Assembly: GCA_036936605.1 (NCBI GenBank)
Contig: JAUPFV010000001.1
Location: 348,451,081-348,515,080 of the forward strand
DNA from: Limnanthes douglasii subsp. nivea
Lineage: Eukaryota > Streptophyta > Magnoliopsida > Brassicales > Limnanthaceae
Direction of reading: 5' to 3'
DNA length: 64,000 bases
Shown: positions 23,163 through 34,384 of the stretch, piece by piece
Numbering within the stretch: the first letter of the stretch is position 1
Layout: each line of letters begins with the position of its first letter
The notes under the pieces: model-generated
What the model was told of the DNA's origin: nothing
Database searches by the model: none
The model's input: the letters and a program-made list of their open reading frames with translations, nothing else
Translations under genes and position numbers: made by a program

Positions 23163-23987
23163 ATGTCGATGTCTAAGAGCTCCAAGATGCTCCAATTTAT
23201 CAACTATAGGATGCGAGTAACGATCCAAGACGGCAGACAGCTCGTCGGAAAATTCATGGCATTCGACCGTCACATGAACCTAGTTCTCGGCGACTGTGAG
23301 GAGTTTCGTAAGCTCCCTCCAGCGAAAGGAAAGAAGAACGAGGAGAGAGAAGATCGACGGACGCTAGGCCTTGTACTCCTCCGTGGAGAGGAAGTCATTT
23401 CAATGACCGTCGAGGGACCTCCACCACCTGAAGAGTCTCGCGCTAAAGCAACATCTGCCACTGCCGCCGCAGGGCCTGGTATGGGTCGCGGTGCCGGGCG
23501 TGGTATCCCTACTGCTCCTCTCATCCAAGCGCAGCCTGGACTCTCTGGTCCCGTTCGTGGCGTTGGTGGTCCAGCCCCTGGGATGATGCAACCGCAGATC
23601 TCGAGACCTCCTCAGCTTTCCGCTCCCCCAATGAGTTACCCTCCTGGTTCTGGTGGGCCACCGGTTATTAGGCCACCGGGGCAGATGCAATTCCCGGGTC
23701 AGGGTCCTCCACCTATGGTTCGTGGTCCTCCTCAGGGTTTTGCTATGAGACCGCCTCCGCAGTTCCCTGGGCCACCACCACAGTACGGGCAGAGGCCAAT
23801 GGTTCCACCACCTGCACCGATGATGAGAGGACCTCCTCCTGGTATGCAGCAAAGGCCTGGGATGCCTGCTCCTCCCCCGCCTCGCCCTGGGATGCCTCCA
23901 CCACCAGGTGGTCTTCCTGGCTTTGCACGACCTGGTATGCCTGGTCCACCAAATCCTCAGAATCAGCAGCAGAATCAACAGCAGTGA
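23163..23987 (+). CDS. SmB: Small nuclear ribonucleoprotein-associated protein B (SmB)
   Basis: Core Sm protein of the U1, U2, U4 and U5 snRNPs; it forms part of the heptameric ring on the snRNA Sm site in nuclear pre-mRNA splicing. It is a single uninterrupted 274-aa frame. The Sm fold spans residues ~8-90: Sm1 has [21 protein letters not shown] and Sm2 ends [14 protein letters not shown]. After it comes a Gly/Arg stretch (GRGAGRG, a likely arginine-methylation site) and a long Pro/Gly/Met/Gln tail with PPPGM motifs and a QQQNQQQ end, as in plant and animal SmB. Length is slightly above typical plant copies. The first ATG is followed by a second, MSMSKSSKM; either could be used. It is intact and, from its leader, likely constitutive. 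Confidence 0.95.
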   Translation: MSMSKSSKMLQFINYRMRVTIQDGRQLVGKFMAFDRHMNLVLGDCEEFRKLPPAKGKKNEEREDRRTLGLVLLRGEEVISMTVEGPPPPEESRAKATSATAAAGPGMGRGAGRGIPTAPLIQAQPGLSGPVRGVGGPAPGMMQPQISRPPQLSAPPMSYPPGSGGPPVIRPPGQMQFPGQGPPPMVRGPPQGFAMRPPPQFPGPPPQYGQRPMVPPPAPMMRGPPPGMQQRPGMPAPPPPRPGMPPPPGGLPGFARPGMPGPPNPQNQQQNQQQ

Positions 23988-26900
23988 AATGTTGGTAACC
24001 TTTCGCTATTAATTCATCATTTCTGATTTCGATGACTTTCTTGATGCATTAAGGTGTAAGAGGATGCTCAAAACGGCTTCTTTAGAGTGTTTGTTGTATC
24101 ATGAAATGGTTGAGTTGGTTATATATCTGCCAATTTCTAGTGTACTTGCGAGCTCCGATTTGCTTATTGTTTCCATTACTTAAATCTAATGTTGCTTGCT
24201 CTAGTATTCAACTTGAAAGTTTCTGTTCAACAATGGATATCCCAGATTTGTGCAATTGAGTGACTGACTTGGATAGTGCAAATCCATTGTTCTGGCTTTG
24301 TAAGAGTCTGTTCCAGTACCTCCACCTAGTATGCCATTGAGTGAATTTGACTAAGAAGCACATTTTATTATTCGCCCCTTCTTTTTATTCTTTGTATTAT
24401 TAATATAACATTTTGCTTTTTATGGATATAAATTGATTGATTAGGAAATACACATCATACTCTTCACTGTTTTAACTTGATTGATTGTCTAGTTTTTGGT
24501 TTTCAAACAATTTATAACCATTCTTTAGTACCAGTTTTTGGCCTTTGGTGTTTTCCTACTCTTCTTTTCTTTAGGGTCTAAGTTTGTCTGGTCATCTTGT
24601 AAGAGCAACATAGTTTTGTCTTTTCATTGATGGGTGTTTTTGTTCTTTGTTACCAGTAAGTAAGTTGGGTAATGTGGTTTGGTAGAGGAGGGTTTAACTG
24701 GTATAGAGTTTCTGATTTCTCCTGTTTCTTGAGGGAACATTTTGTAGGGAAAAGGAATTTGGATGGGGTTAGGCGTTGTATGGTTGGAGATAGGGTTTGT
24801 GCTAATCTTGGTGCCTACGCTGGTGTGATTTAGTTACTCGTACGGTCGTCAATCTTTACAAAACCAACTCGTCTCCTCATGTTTATATACTTAAAAATAT
24901 GTTTAGTTTGCTTTTCCTTTATTATCACTGAGTAGGGACATATTAAAATCTATTTAACTTCTAGAAATAAAATTGCATTTCTGAATCATGAAAACTGTAT
25001 CTTGTGACCTTTTGTTTGTGATGTTTTCTCTGAACAATTTAAAATATTGTTTTTAGATTTAGAAACAGTGAAAGTTTATCACTAGCCAAACACATCTTAA
25101 ATAACAGTACTACAAAATGTTCTTGCATAAATTAGTCTTGAAACTACTGATTCTTATACAATAAACAATTTTAGTTTTTTAGTAAACCTTACAATTGTCT
25201 AAATTAACGAAAAATAAGTTTACTTTTCTTTGAAGTTTCAACGAAAAAATTGTTTACTTTCCTGGTGTTGTGTTATGTGCTAAAGATTTCACAAGCTATC
25301 AATCTGGTTGGTTCAAGCCACCTTCTGAAAGCAGGTTTGTGTTCAAGAACACCAACGTTTTTTTTCATCCATCTATTTTTTAGTGTTTATTAATTGTTGG
25401 AGATAAAGCTAGTTTGTGCGTCCACTTCATAGGCTTCTTGAGTTACATATTTCAAGATGTAAGCTAAGGCTTATTAGTTGGATTAACAAAACTTATCTTC
25501 TTAAGTCAATAGATTTCTCTTCCTACTTTCTTTGTGTTCTAATGGATCTTATGAATCTTTATTTGTTACGAGCAGGTCTTGTACGACAAGAGATGCTGCA
25601 GAAGGTTTGTAACTTCTTCGAAGTGGCTAGTGGTTTGATCATGCATCACAATGTTTGTTGATTTTTGTTGGTGTAATTGCGAAAGTACCTATGGCTTAAC
25701 CCATATGATATCGAGTTCGAGTAGGGATTCAAATCTGTTAGTCAAACAAATATTTAATTTTTGTAGATCGTCTCTGTGATTTGATATATGTAGAGTACTC
25801 TTGTTCCTTTCTTTCTCTCTCTGCATCTAGGTTTAAAGTAATAGTGATGCATGTGTATCGCAACTGACATGGGAGAAATGCTTCAAAAAGATTCTATAAG
25901 CTCAATAGAAGTCTTTGCTTCATTTAAAAGTTAGGCTAAAATTTGATGATAAAATTAGACAAAGCAAAAGTAATTCAAAGACCTACTAACGGCTATATAG
26001 AAATGATACCAAAAGCAGCAGGCATCATAATGGTACTAATTATAACCAAGCCCTACCATTTTCACAAAACAAAAATCAACTACACAAAGAGTACAAAAAG
26101 CGCACATATGTATTAAGCACAATTGAGATTGTACGGACGGACTGCTTGTACAAGTTTTATAGCCAACGATATGAGTGTCGACTGTATAAAATTTATATTT
26201 TTGGTAAGCATTAAGCACGTATTATACATACAACTCTAATTTTGTATGAAGGAATCACGAGATATAAAGCAAAAATTGTAGTCGCAAATTTCGGTGGCCA
26301 CTTTGACATTATAATTGTATAAAATAACATTTACTAGTGAAGTAGTGATTACTCATTAGCCGTCCCATAAGAGCCCCATATGATATTATATCAAAGTACT
26401 ATCTCTGTCTTTTACTCGAAAAGTAAATCGGGTTTATATTATTAGAACGTTGAGCACACTTAGCAAAAGCAAAAGCATCCCTTCTTATTCTTATTCTTCT
26501 ATTGTGAATGATTTTCCAAATCTTTTTCGAATCAATATAGACATTATTTAACCAACATAATATAAAATTAATTTTTATATTTATTTTAAATAAAAATTCT
26601 TACAAATACATAAAATGTTTTTTATAGACCAAACCAAACCAATTGCAGTTGTACCTTTTAACTGTGTTGGGTTTCACAACCAGATATAATAAAATTTGAG
26701 TTCACGTAATGCATTGCTGGGACAAATATATTCATTTCTGTTATTTTTAGTTAGAGTTCACCGTCACATTACATACAAATGATACAATACTAAATTATAA
26801 AAAGAAAAAGAAAATAAAAAAGAATAGGAGTAAAAGACAATAAACAAAGCCTTCCCGTGTTCAACACTGGGAAGCTGCAAGAAAAATACAAGAAAAACGT

Positions 26901-27030
26901 TCATTACTCGGTCCTTCTTGTTCCTTTCTTTGTTTTTTTTCTCTGTTCAATAAAATCTGAACGTTCAAATCCACAATCTCCAATAATAAAGATATAAACT
27001 TTTCCAGATTCTCACTATAATCTCTGCTCC
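23988..27030. other. Spacer between SmB and the SBT2 gene
   Basis: It begins with the SmB 3' UTR and continues as AT-rich intergenic DNA. Short frames such as 25416-25661 have no domain or codon-usage support. Nothing repeated or RNA-like stood out. Confidence 0.45.
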
Positions 27031-27032
27031 AG

Positions 27033-27409
27033 CTATAAAACTCCATACCCAAACACTTCACCACTCCACTCTCTCGCTCTCTCTCTAAATTTGTACAAAA
27101 ATACAACTTAAAAGGTGTTTCTTTTACTTTCTCTTTTACACACAAAAAAATAAAAAAAAATACTCTGACTTTGCTTTTCTCGCTCTTCTCTCTCTGCCAA
27201 TGTTGTAATTTCTCTGCTGCACCACTTTCCTTTTCACAAACTTTGCTTCCTTTCTGGGTTTACTCCATTTTTCTCTTCTCTTCTAAATTTTATTTCAAGA
27301 AAATAAAAATGGAGTCTTGTAGTGCATAGACTATTTCTGCTTCTTTTTTCTTCAGCTTTGGGTTTTGGGTTCTTTTGTGGAAATTGGGTTTTTTTTAAAG
27401 AGGAAAAAA
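27033..27409 (+). promoter_or_regulatory. SBT2 core promoter and 5' leader with CT tracts and a uORF
   Basis: A TATA-like CTATAAAACT at 27033-27042 is followed by a CT-rich stretch (CTCTCTCGCTCTCTCTCT near 27070). There is then a ~340-base leader rich in TTTCTC words. A seven-codon upstream frame (ATG at 27309, TAG at 27327-27329) precedes the main ATG at 27410. Confidence 0.5.
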
Positions 27410-30400
27410 ATGGCGAGATGCCTTTGGATGAGTTTAATATTTGTGGTGCTCTGTTCATGTGTTTTTGTGGGTTCTCTCTCTCAAGAAGACGATTCAGAAG
27501 ACTCAGCTGTGTACATTGTTACTCTGAAACAAGCTCCTGCTGTTCATCGTTTTGATCAGCAACTTCAACGGGTGGCTAATCATGGTTTAAAGCATGCTCC
27601 TACTTCGAAATTGTATAGACTGCACAAACCCAGGTATTGCATTTTGCTTGTTCCATATACTAATGTTTTTTGTTCTATTTTAAGTTTAGGGTTTTAGTGG
27701 GTTTATAACGTCTTTGGTTTAAAGGTTGGTTTTGGTTGTAAACGAATATTAATCTTACTGTAGGTGGGAGTGTAATAAATGATTGCTATGTTGTTGTTGT
27801 TGTTGAGGGTTGAATTCGATTGTGTTTACTTCTTAATGTGCTTCAAATGCAGTAACAATTCGAGATCAGCTCGTAGGGCTCGTTCTTCTATAGCTCGAGT
27901 TCATGATTCACTATTGAGGCGAGTGTTAAGAGGAGAAAAGTATTTGAAGCTATACAGCTACCACTACTTGATCAATGGTTTTGCTGTGCTTGTTACACCA
28001 CAACAGGTGCTTTTGTCTCTTTAGGTTCTCTTGAATTGTAATTATGTTGTCTTTACGTAATAATGCTGGGAAATTTACTTGATAACTGTTTGCTAAGGTG
28101 GTTAGTGATGTTTTGTAATCATTACCAGGCGGATAGGCTTTCGAGTAGAAAAGAAGTGGCGAATGTGGTTTTGGATTTTTCGGTTAGAACAGCGACAACA
28201 CATACACCGCAGTTCTTGGGTCTACCGCATGGAGCGTGGCTTCAAGAAGGTGGATATGAAACTGCTGGAGAAGGGATTGTCATTGGTTTTATTGACACAG
28301 GCATTGATCCGACTCATATTAGTTTCACAGATTCTCTATCTCGCCACTCGTATCCGATCCCTGCTCATTTTACGGGTGCATGTGAGGTTACACAAGATTT
28401 TCCATCTGGTTCATGCAATAGGAAGCTTATTGGCGCTCGCCATTTCGCCGCATCTGCTATAACCAGAGGAATTTTCAATACGAGTCAGGACTATGCTTCT
28501 CCTTTTGACTGTGATGGCCATGGCACGTAAGTCTAACATCGCTATTTTGTTTTTTCAATGTTTATTTCCATTGTCTTCACGATTTACCATAGTTTTAAAA
28601 CAAAAAGTAACCACTATAATCTGGTGAAGTTCGGAACTATTACGGTAGGGAGGAAAACATTCACAGTTCGCTAAAGGGTCCAGTCTTATCATGCAGGCAC
28701 ACAGCGTCTGTTGCTGCCGGAAACCATGGGGTTCCAGTCATAGTTGCTGGCCACTCCTTTGGAGATGCAAGTGGGATGGCTCCTCGTGCACAGTAAGTAA
28801 TCTAGAACTGAAGTTTTAAATAAAGCATCTTCAATTGTATAAGTAGCTCCATATGACAGTTCTACCTGCTTTCAATGGACATATTGTCAAGTATATATAT
28901 GCTCATGTGTCATTATATGGTTAATGTATTAAACAATGCCAATCTTTCCTCAGTATTGCTGTTTACAAGGCATTATACAAGGGTTTTGGAGGCTTTGCTG
29001 CGGATGTTGTTGCTGCAGTAGACCAGGTATCTTTTACATGGATTCTCTACATTTCAGAAATGGTTTTTCATTATGCAATCATCTTTTATCCATATATTCC
29101 TTTCTTTTCTAATCTTATTGAAGAGCAACTGTTAGTTTGGTCAAAGAGTTTTAACAGTTATCATTGTGTTTTAGGCAGCTCAAGACGGGGTTGACATAAT
29201 AAGCTTGTCGATCACCCCCAATAGACGCCCTCCTGGAATTGCGACCTTTTTTAACCCAATAGACATGGCATTGCTATCATCTGTCAAGGCTGGAATTTTT
29301 GTTGTGCAAGCAGCTGGAAACACTGGACCGTCCCCTAAGAGCATGTCTTCTTTCAGTCCTTGGATTTTCACGGTTGGCGCTGCTTCTCATGATAGAGTAT
29401 ACACAAACTCTATAATCCTTGGCAATAATAAAACCATTACTGGAGTTGGACTAGCACGTAAGTTTCTTGAATTGTGTATACAGTGTACATGATTTCGTAC
29501 CACCCCTCATAGAATATTTTAGTGTCCTGTGAATCAGAAGGGTCTTGTGTTTAATTTTTTTTTGTTTGTAATATTTTAGTGCCCATAGCCTTTTAGCTTT
29601 AAGCACATAGCTTGTTTGTATGGTTTAGCTTTTTAGAGTAAAAAAAGGCTAACTTTTGGTTTAAGATACAAAAAGCCCTAAAAGGTTTTTGATTTATATT
29701 TTCGGTTTTCTTTGTTGTCGGCTTCACATTAATAGTTTTTATCTTTTTCAGCTGGAACCGGTAACAACACAATGTACAAACTAATATCTGCAGTCCATGC
29801 CTTGAGTAATGCCACGATAGATAGTGATATGTATGTAGGGGAATGCCAAGACTCGAGTATCTACGATCAGGAAGCTGTCTCCGGAAACATCTTGATATGC
29901 AGCTATTCAATCCGGTTCGTGCTCGGGGTTTCCACCATCAAACTGGCCGTAGAAACTGCTAAAAACCTCTCTGCAGCAGCTGTTGTGTTCTACATGGATC
30001 CTTTCGTCATCGGTTTTCAGCTAAATCCGATTCCATTGAACATTCCAGGCATCATTATCTCGTCCCCAGAAGATTCGAGGGTATGTACGCTTACATTTTC
30101 CTTGCATCTGAACTTAAAAATCTACATGCTAGCATGTTCTCATCGAATTTACTAGTGATCTGTCTTACAGATTTTACTCCAGTATTACAACTCTTCTCTA
30201 GAGAGGGACCAAATTACAAATAATATCGTTGGATTCGGGGCAGTTGCGAGCATTGTGGGTGGATTAAGAGCAAATTACAACAAATCAGCACCCTCTCCCA
30301 AGGTTATGTTTTACTCGGCTAGAGGACCCGATCCAGAGGATAATTCGCTTGACAATGCTGACATAATGAAACCCAACTTGGTTGCTCCTGGAAATTCTAT

Positions 30401-31357
30401 ATGGGCTGCTTGGAGTTCTCTTGGCACTGATTCGGTTGAGTTTCAAGGTATAGATACATATTAGTTAAAATATATAATAAAAGTTTACGAACAAGCTTAT
30501 ATAACTTATTGAATGTGGTGGGTCATTTAGGTGAAAGTTTTGCGATGATGTCTGGAACGAGCATGGCAGCTCCTCATGTTACTGGTGTCGCAGCCTTGAT
30601 TCGACAGAAGTTTCCTCACTTCAGTCCTTCAGCCATTGCATCTGCACTTTCGACATCTGCGTCTTTATATGATAGTAGCGGTGGGCCTATAATGTCACAG
30701 CGCACTTATGCGAACCCTGATTCAACTCAGTCTCCAGCAACTCCTTTCGATATGGGTAGCGGATTCGTCAATGCAACCGCAGCCCTGGACCCAGGCCTCA
30801 TTTTCGATACCAGTGAGTCATTCTTTATATATTCATTAACATACTGCTATCCAAAGATTTGAATTTGAATTTCAACACGAGTGCTAAGTTGAAATCTGAT
30901 ATTTGCGAGATGACATTTTTCAGGTTTTGACGACTACATGTCATTTCTTTGTGGCATCAACGGATCTGCTCCGGTGGTTCTAAATTACACCGGTCAGAAC
31001 TGTGAGGCATATAACTCTACTATTAGCGGCACTGACCTGAACTTGCCATCCATTACAGTCTCGAAACTAAATAATAATATGACTGTCCAGAGATCCCTGA
31101 CTAACATTGCAGCGAACGAAACTTTCAGTGTTGGTTGGAGTGCTCCTTATGGTGTTTCTTTATTAGTTTTTCCAACTCACTTCACCGTTGCTAGTGGAGA
31201 GAAGCAGATTCTGAGTGTGTTCTTGAACGCGACTATGAATAGCACTGCTTCGAGTTTTGGAAGAATAGGACTTTTTGGAAGTAGAGGGCACGTTATTAAC
31301 ATTCCGGTGGCAGTCATTGACAAAATAGCTTACAATTCTACTACTACCAACCAATGA
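27410..31357 (+). CDS. Subtilisin-like serine protease, SBT2 group
   Basis: Secreted plant subtilase (S8A). Exons: 27410-27633, 27853-28006, 28129-28526, 28697-28792, 28954-29026, 29175-29457, 29752-30080, 30171-30447, 30531-30812 and 30924-31357. All are GT-AG and in frame, giving ~849 aa, the SBT2 length. The order is signal peptide (MARCLWMSLIFVVLCSCVFVG), I9 propeptide (YIVTLKQAP ... YLINGFAVLVTPQQ), catalytic Asp in FIDTGIDPTH, His in DGHGTHTAS (split by an intron), oxyanion Asn in QAAGNTGPSP, PA domain, Ser in GTSMAAPHVTG, and the Fn3-like C-terminus. Many N-glycosylation sequons suit the apoplast. Family substrates are mostly unknown. The start is chosen because a signal peptide follows directly. 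All catalytic residues are present and there are no breaks. By position it matches Arabidopsis SBT2.2 (At4g20430), an inference from synteny. Confidence 0.93.
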
Positions 31358-31799
31358 TCACTGACGAAGAATCGTTCTTTTCATTCGGGTGTTTTGTATC
31401 TTTTTTTCTGCTCTTAGTCCGGGTGTTTGGCGTATATATTGTATCTTCTTTTGCTTGCCAAATGTATTAACCGATTTTTTCATTCATTTTGATATAAATG
31501 TAAAATAGCTTTTGCAGAATGTACACCGATCATATTATTTTTTCGCAAAGCGGTTTTACTTTTATATAGCTCATATTGCTTAAACTTCAAATAATCAACG
31601 AGTTGTTTGCAAAATTACGAAGTATTATTCAAATAAAAGAAAGCTTGCACTACAAGCAATCTGAGAATAGTACTTTGCAACCTGAGAACAGTACATTTAG
31701 TCGTACCAGAAACTTAGAAGATATGACAGAAAACCAAAAGAACGGCTTAAAGCATAAGCAAATTAAAATTTGAGCAAATAAATAGATCATGAGAAAGCT
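31358..31799. other. Convergent 3' flanks
   Basis: Holds the SBT2 3' UTR from the left and the proline-rich gene 3' UTR from the right. A direct repeat (CAATCTGAGAATAGTACTTTG / CAACCTGAGAACAGTACATTT) lies near 31658-31700. No gene. Confidence 0.4.
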
Positions 31800-32366
31800 T
31801 CAAGGATTTCCATCACCATTCGTTGGTGTAGAAGGCATTATATCTCCAGCGTTTTCATAACCTGGTGGAACATAATTTGGTGGAGCATAACTTGGTGGAA
31901 CATAATACGGTGGAACATAACTTGGTAGAACATAATTCGATGGAACAGGAGTAACCGAAGGCTGAGCAGGAGTAGCCGCAGGCTGGGCAGGAGTTACTGA
32001 AGGCTTAGCTGGCACGAGCTGATAACTTGGTGGGTTAGGAGGAGCAGGAGTAAACGAAGGCATAGCTGGCACGAACGGGTAAGGAGAGAACTTAGGGAAA
32101 AACGGCCAAGTAGGAAATGGAAAGGCTGGCTTGTAAAAGTCAGAAACCACAGGGTTAGGAAGATTCGGCAGCACTGCATTTCTCGAGTTGGCATTAGCTG
32201 ATGATTTTTCAGGAATAGGAAAGGTTTGTTGGACAAGTATGTCTGATGGATTCTTTGAGGTAAGCAAAGTGCGAGAAGCCTCGCTTAACTGCAGGGGACA
32301 AAGAAAAAGGAATGTGGCTAGAGCAATGGAGAAACCAAGTAACGTGGTTGTTGTTGATGAGGCCAT
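31800..32366 (-). CDS. Secreted proline-rich protein (possible TAP35/44-type counterpart)
   Basis: 188 aa, single exon. It has a signal peptide (MASSTTTTLLGFSIALATFLFLCPLQ, then cleavage near SEAS). A mature region with SRTLLTS and a hydrophobic/Pro/Phe stretch (PAFPFPTWPFFPKFSPYPF) follows. Next come short repeats: KPSVTPAQPAATPAQPSV and then (Y/N)V(L/P)PSYVPPYYV-type units rich in Tyr-Val-Pro-Pro. It is probably a cell-wall or extracellular-matrix protein. Its place between SBT2 and gamma-SNAP is where Arabidopsis has At4g20420, annotated as a tapetum-specific TAP35/TAP44 protein. That match rests on position and signal-peptide/proline-rich character only. A TATA-like CTATAAAA lies at 32448-32441 on the minus strand, about 75 bases before the ATG. 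Confidence 0.8.
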   Translation of the reverse strand: MASSTTTTLLGFSIALATFLFLCPLQLSEASRTLLTSKNPSDILVQQTFPIPEKSSANANSRNAVLPNLPNPVVSDFYKPAFPFPTWPFFPKFSPYPFVPAMPSFTPAPPNPPSYQLVPAKPSVTPAQPAATPAQPSVTPVPSNYVLPSYVPPYYVPPSYAPPNYVPPGYENAGDIMPSTPTNGDGNP

Positions 32367-32440
32367 ATTGGTTGATGGTGATCAATATTAGAATGTTGAT
32401 GGTTTGAGTTGATGTGTATTACTTTTCTTAGTGAGTTTGG

Positions 32441-32448
32441 TTTTATAG
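32441..32448 (-). promoter_or_regulatory. TATA box of the proline-rich gene
   Basis: CTATAAAA on the minus strand, about 75 bases upstream of the ATG at 32366, the expected distance with a short leader. Confidence 0.6.
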
Positions 32449-32799
32449 GATGGATTGATGAATGTTGGTGGGTGATGGTTGGTTTGTTTTTTTATGGGGT
32501 GGGTTCTAATCACACTGTGCTCCTACTTTTGAACCTAACGCTAATTCTACTCTACTAGTAGTCAAATGTGTCATGCACCTCTTGTGTGCTTAAGTTTTAT
32601 TTTGGATACTGTTTTGGGTTTCGGGGTTTTTATGAACTTAATAGCGACCATAAACCTCAGAAGATTAATCAGACCACGGATTTTCTTCAAGATGTAATGG
32701 ATTTTATAGATATGGTCATTCTTATTTCAAAGTTTTGGCAAGTGCAAACGGATTGATAAGTTATCTTTAGGCTAAAAGGTAAATATAGTATTATAACGG

Positions 32800-33540
32800 T
32801 CGCCGGAATATTTTTTCATGTTCATATATTGGAAAGTTGTATCCGAGGTACCCACTCAACTATTATACTGCTATCTAATACTTAAGTTATTTTTATTACC
32901 ATTTAATATTCATCTAAACTATTATATTCACACTTAATACCCAATATTTTTTTAATACCCACGTTATCTTCTACCAACTATATAAAGATAATTTTCTAGT
33001 TTTTTCCCTCTTTCCTAGCTTTTAAAGATTTGAAGCCGCTTTCTAACCACCTAACCCTACGACCAACAAAAACCACCAAGAACCACCATGAACCACGATG
33101 AACCACAAAGAATCCACAATTTTCAGGTGATCGGCTAGTTTAAGGTGTGTATATTTATGTAATCTTGATATAAAACATCTAGCGTATGATTTCCACGCAC
33201 ATGAGCTGATCATACGTTCATGGTGTTTTTGCAACCACTGCCCTTTTCATCTTACATGTTTCCGTCTACTTAATGGTGTTTAACTACTGATTGCGATGTT
33301 ATTTCTTGATTTTATGACTTGAGGTATGTGTTATTCTTCTGGTTCATGAGTTAGTGAAGCTAGTTCGACCTATTTTCTCTATTTTTTTGTTTTTAGCGAC
33401 CGATTGGTATTATGTTAATCTAAAGCGTTAATCGTTGTTTAACTAGTTATATACTACTTTTTAGTGTATTCGATGTTGATTTGATAGTGAAACAATATAT
33501 AGATTAAGAGTTTTAGGTGTCCAGACATTCGTGACAGAGA
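32800..33540. other. Possible left terminal region of the MULE-type element
   Basis: At 32850-32960 words of the type GTACCCACTCAACTATT, CTAATACTTAAG and CACTTAATACCC recur. They resemble the terminal words of the Pack-type element at 60473-62238 (CACTAAATAC, GTACCC). No matching inverted end was found on the right. Further on there is no gene; the frame at 33043-33234 is not convincing. Confidence 0.3.
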
Positions 33541-34260
33541 TGCGAATTGTTTAATTTCTTTTATGTAGAAGATGCGAATTGTGTTAAATGAAGATGCGAG
33601 TTGTTAATTAGAGTTGAAACAACTTTCAGGAAATAGATTAGCCTACAATTCTCAGATGATAGAGTTGGAACAACTCTCAGGAAATATAGTTGCATACAAT
33701 TCTCAGATAATAGAGTTGGAACAACTCTCAGAAAATAGAGTTGGAAAAACTCTCAGGCAATAGAGTTGGAACAACTCCCAGGCAGTATAGTTGCATACAA
33801 TTCTCAGATAATAGAGTTGGAATAACTCTCAAGAAATAGAGTTGACACAACTCTCAGGAAAAAGAGACGCAAACAAGTCTCAAATAATAAAGTTGAACCA
33901 AGTCTCAGGAAATAGATTAGACTACAACTCTCAGATAATAGAGTTGGAAAAACTCTCAGGAAATATTGTTGCATACAAATCTCAGATAATAGAGTTGTAG
34001 AACAACTCTCAAGAAATAGAGTTGAAACAACTCTCAGGAAATAGAGTTGGAACAACTATCAGGAAATATAGTTGCATATAATTCTAAGATAACAGAGTTG
34101 AAACAAACCTCAGGAAATAAAGTAGCTACAATCCTCAGATAATAGAGCTGAGACAACTCTCAGGAAATAGAATTGCATACAATTCTCAGATAATAAAGTT
34201 GCAGATAACTCTCAAGAAATGAAACTGGGATTACAAACAACTCTCAGGATATAAAACTGA
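33540..34260 (+). repeat. Hairpin minisatellite array, left block
   Basis: Units of about 25-30 bases with consensus AATAGAGTTGGAACAACTCTCAGGA repeat some 20 times. Each unit contains the palindrome AGAGTTG-(3-4 bases)-CAACTCT, so it can fold as a hairpin. The array is preceded by three GATGCGA(A/G)TTGT words. It lies just upstream of the transposase frames. Confidence 0.9.
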
Positions 34261-34384
34261 CTGCTCTATAATTATTTGTGGTAGTGTGAATTGTCTGCTA
34301 TCACTAACTTGCCACGTCAATATAGGGTAAGATATATCTAAATTACGAGTTTGTATTTTAAAACATGGTCACCAAACTGCAATT

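Noticed and set aside
23400..23978. 192-aa minus ORF opposite SmB
   Set aside because: Shadow of the proline/glycine-rich SmB coding strand; composition is Arg/Trp/His-rich with no family.
33804..34055. 83-aa minus ORF with repeated LRVVSTLFLESC
   Set aside because: Translation of the hairpin minisatellite.
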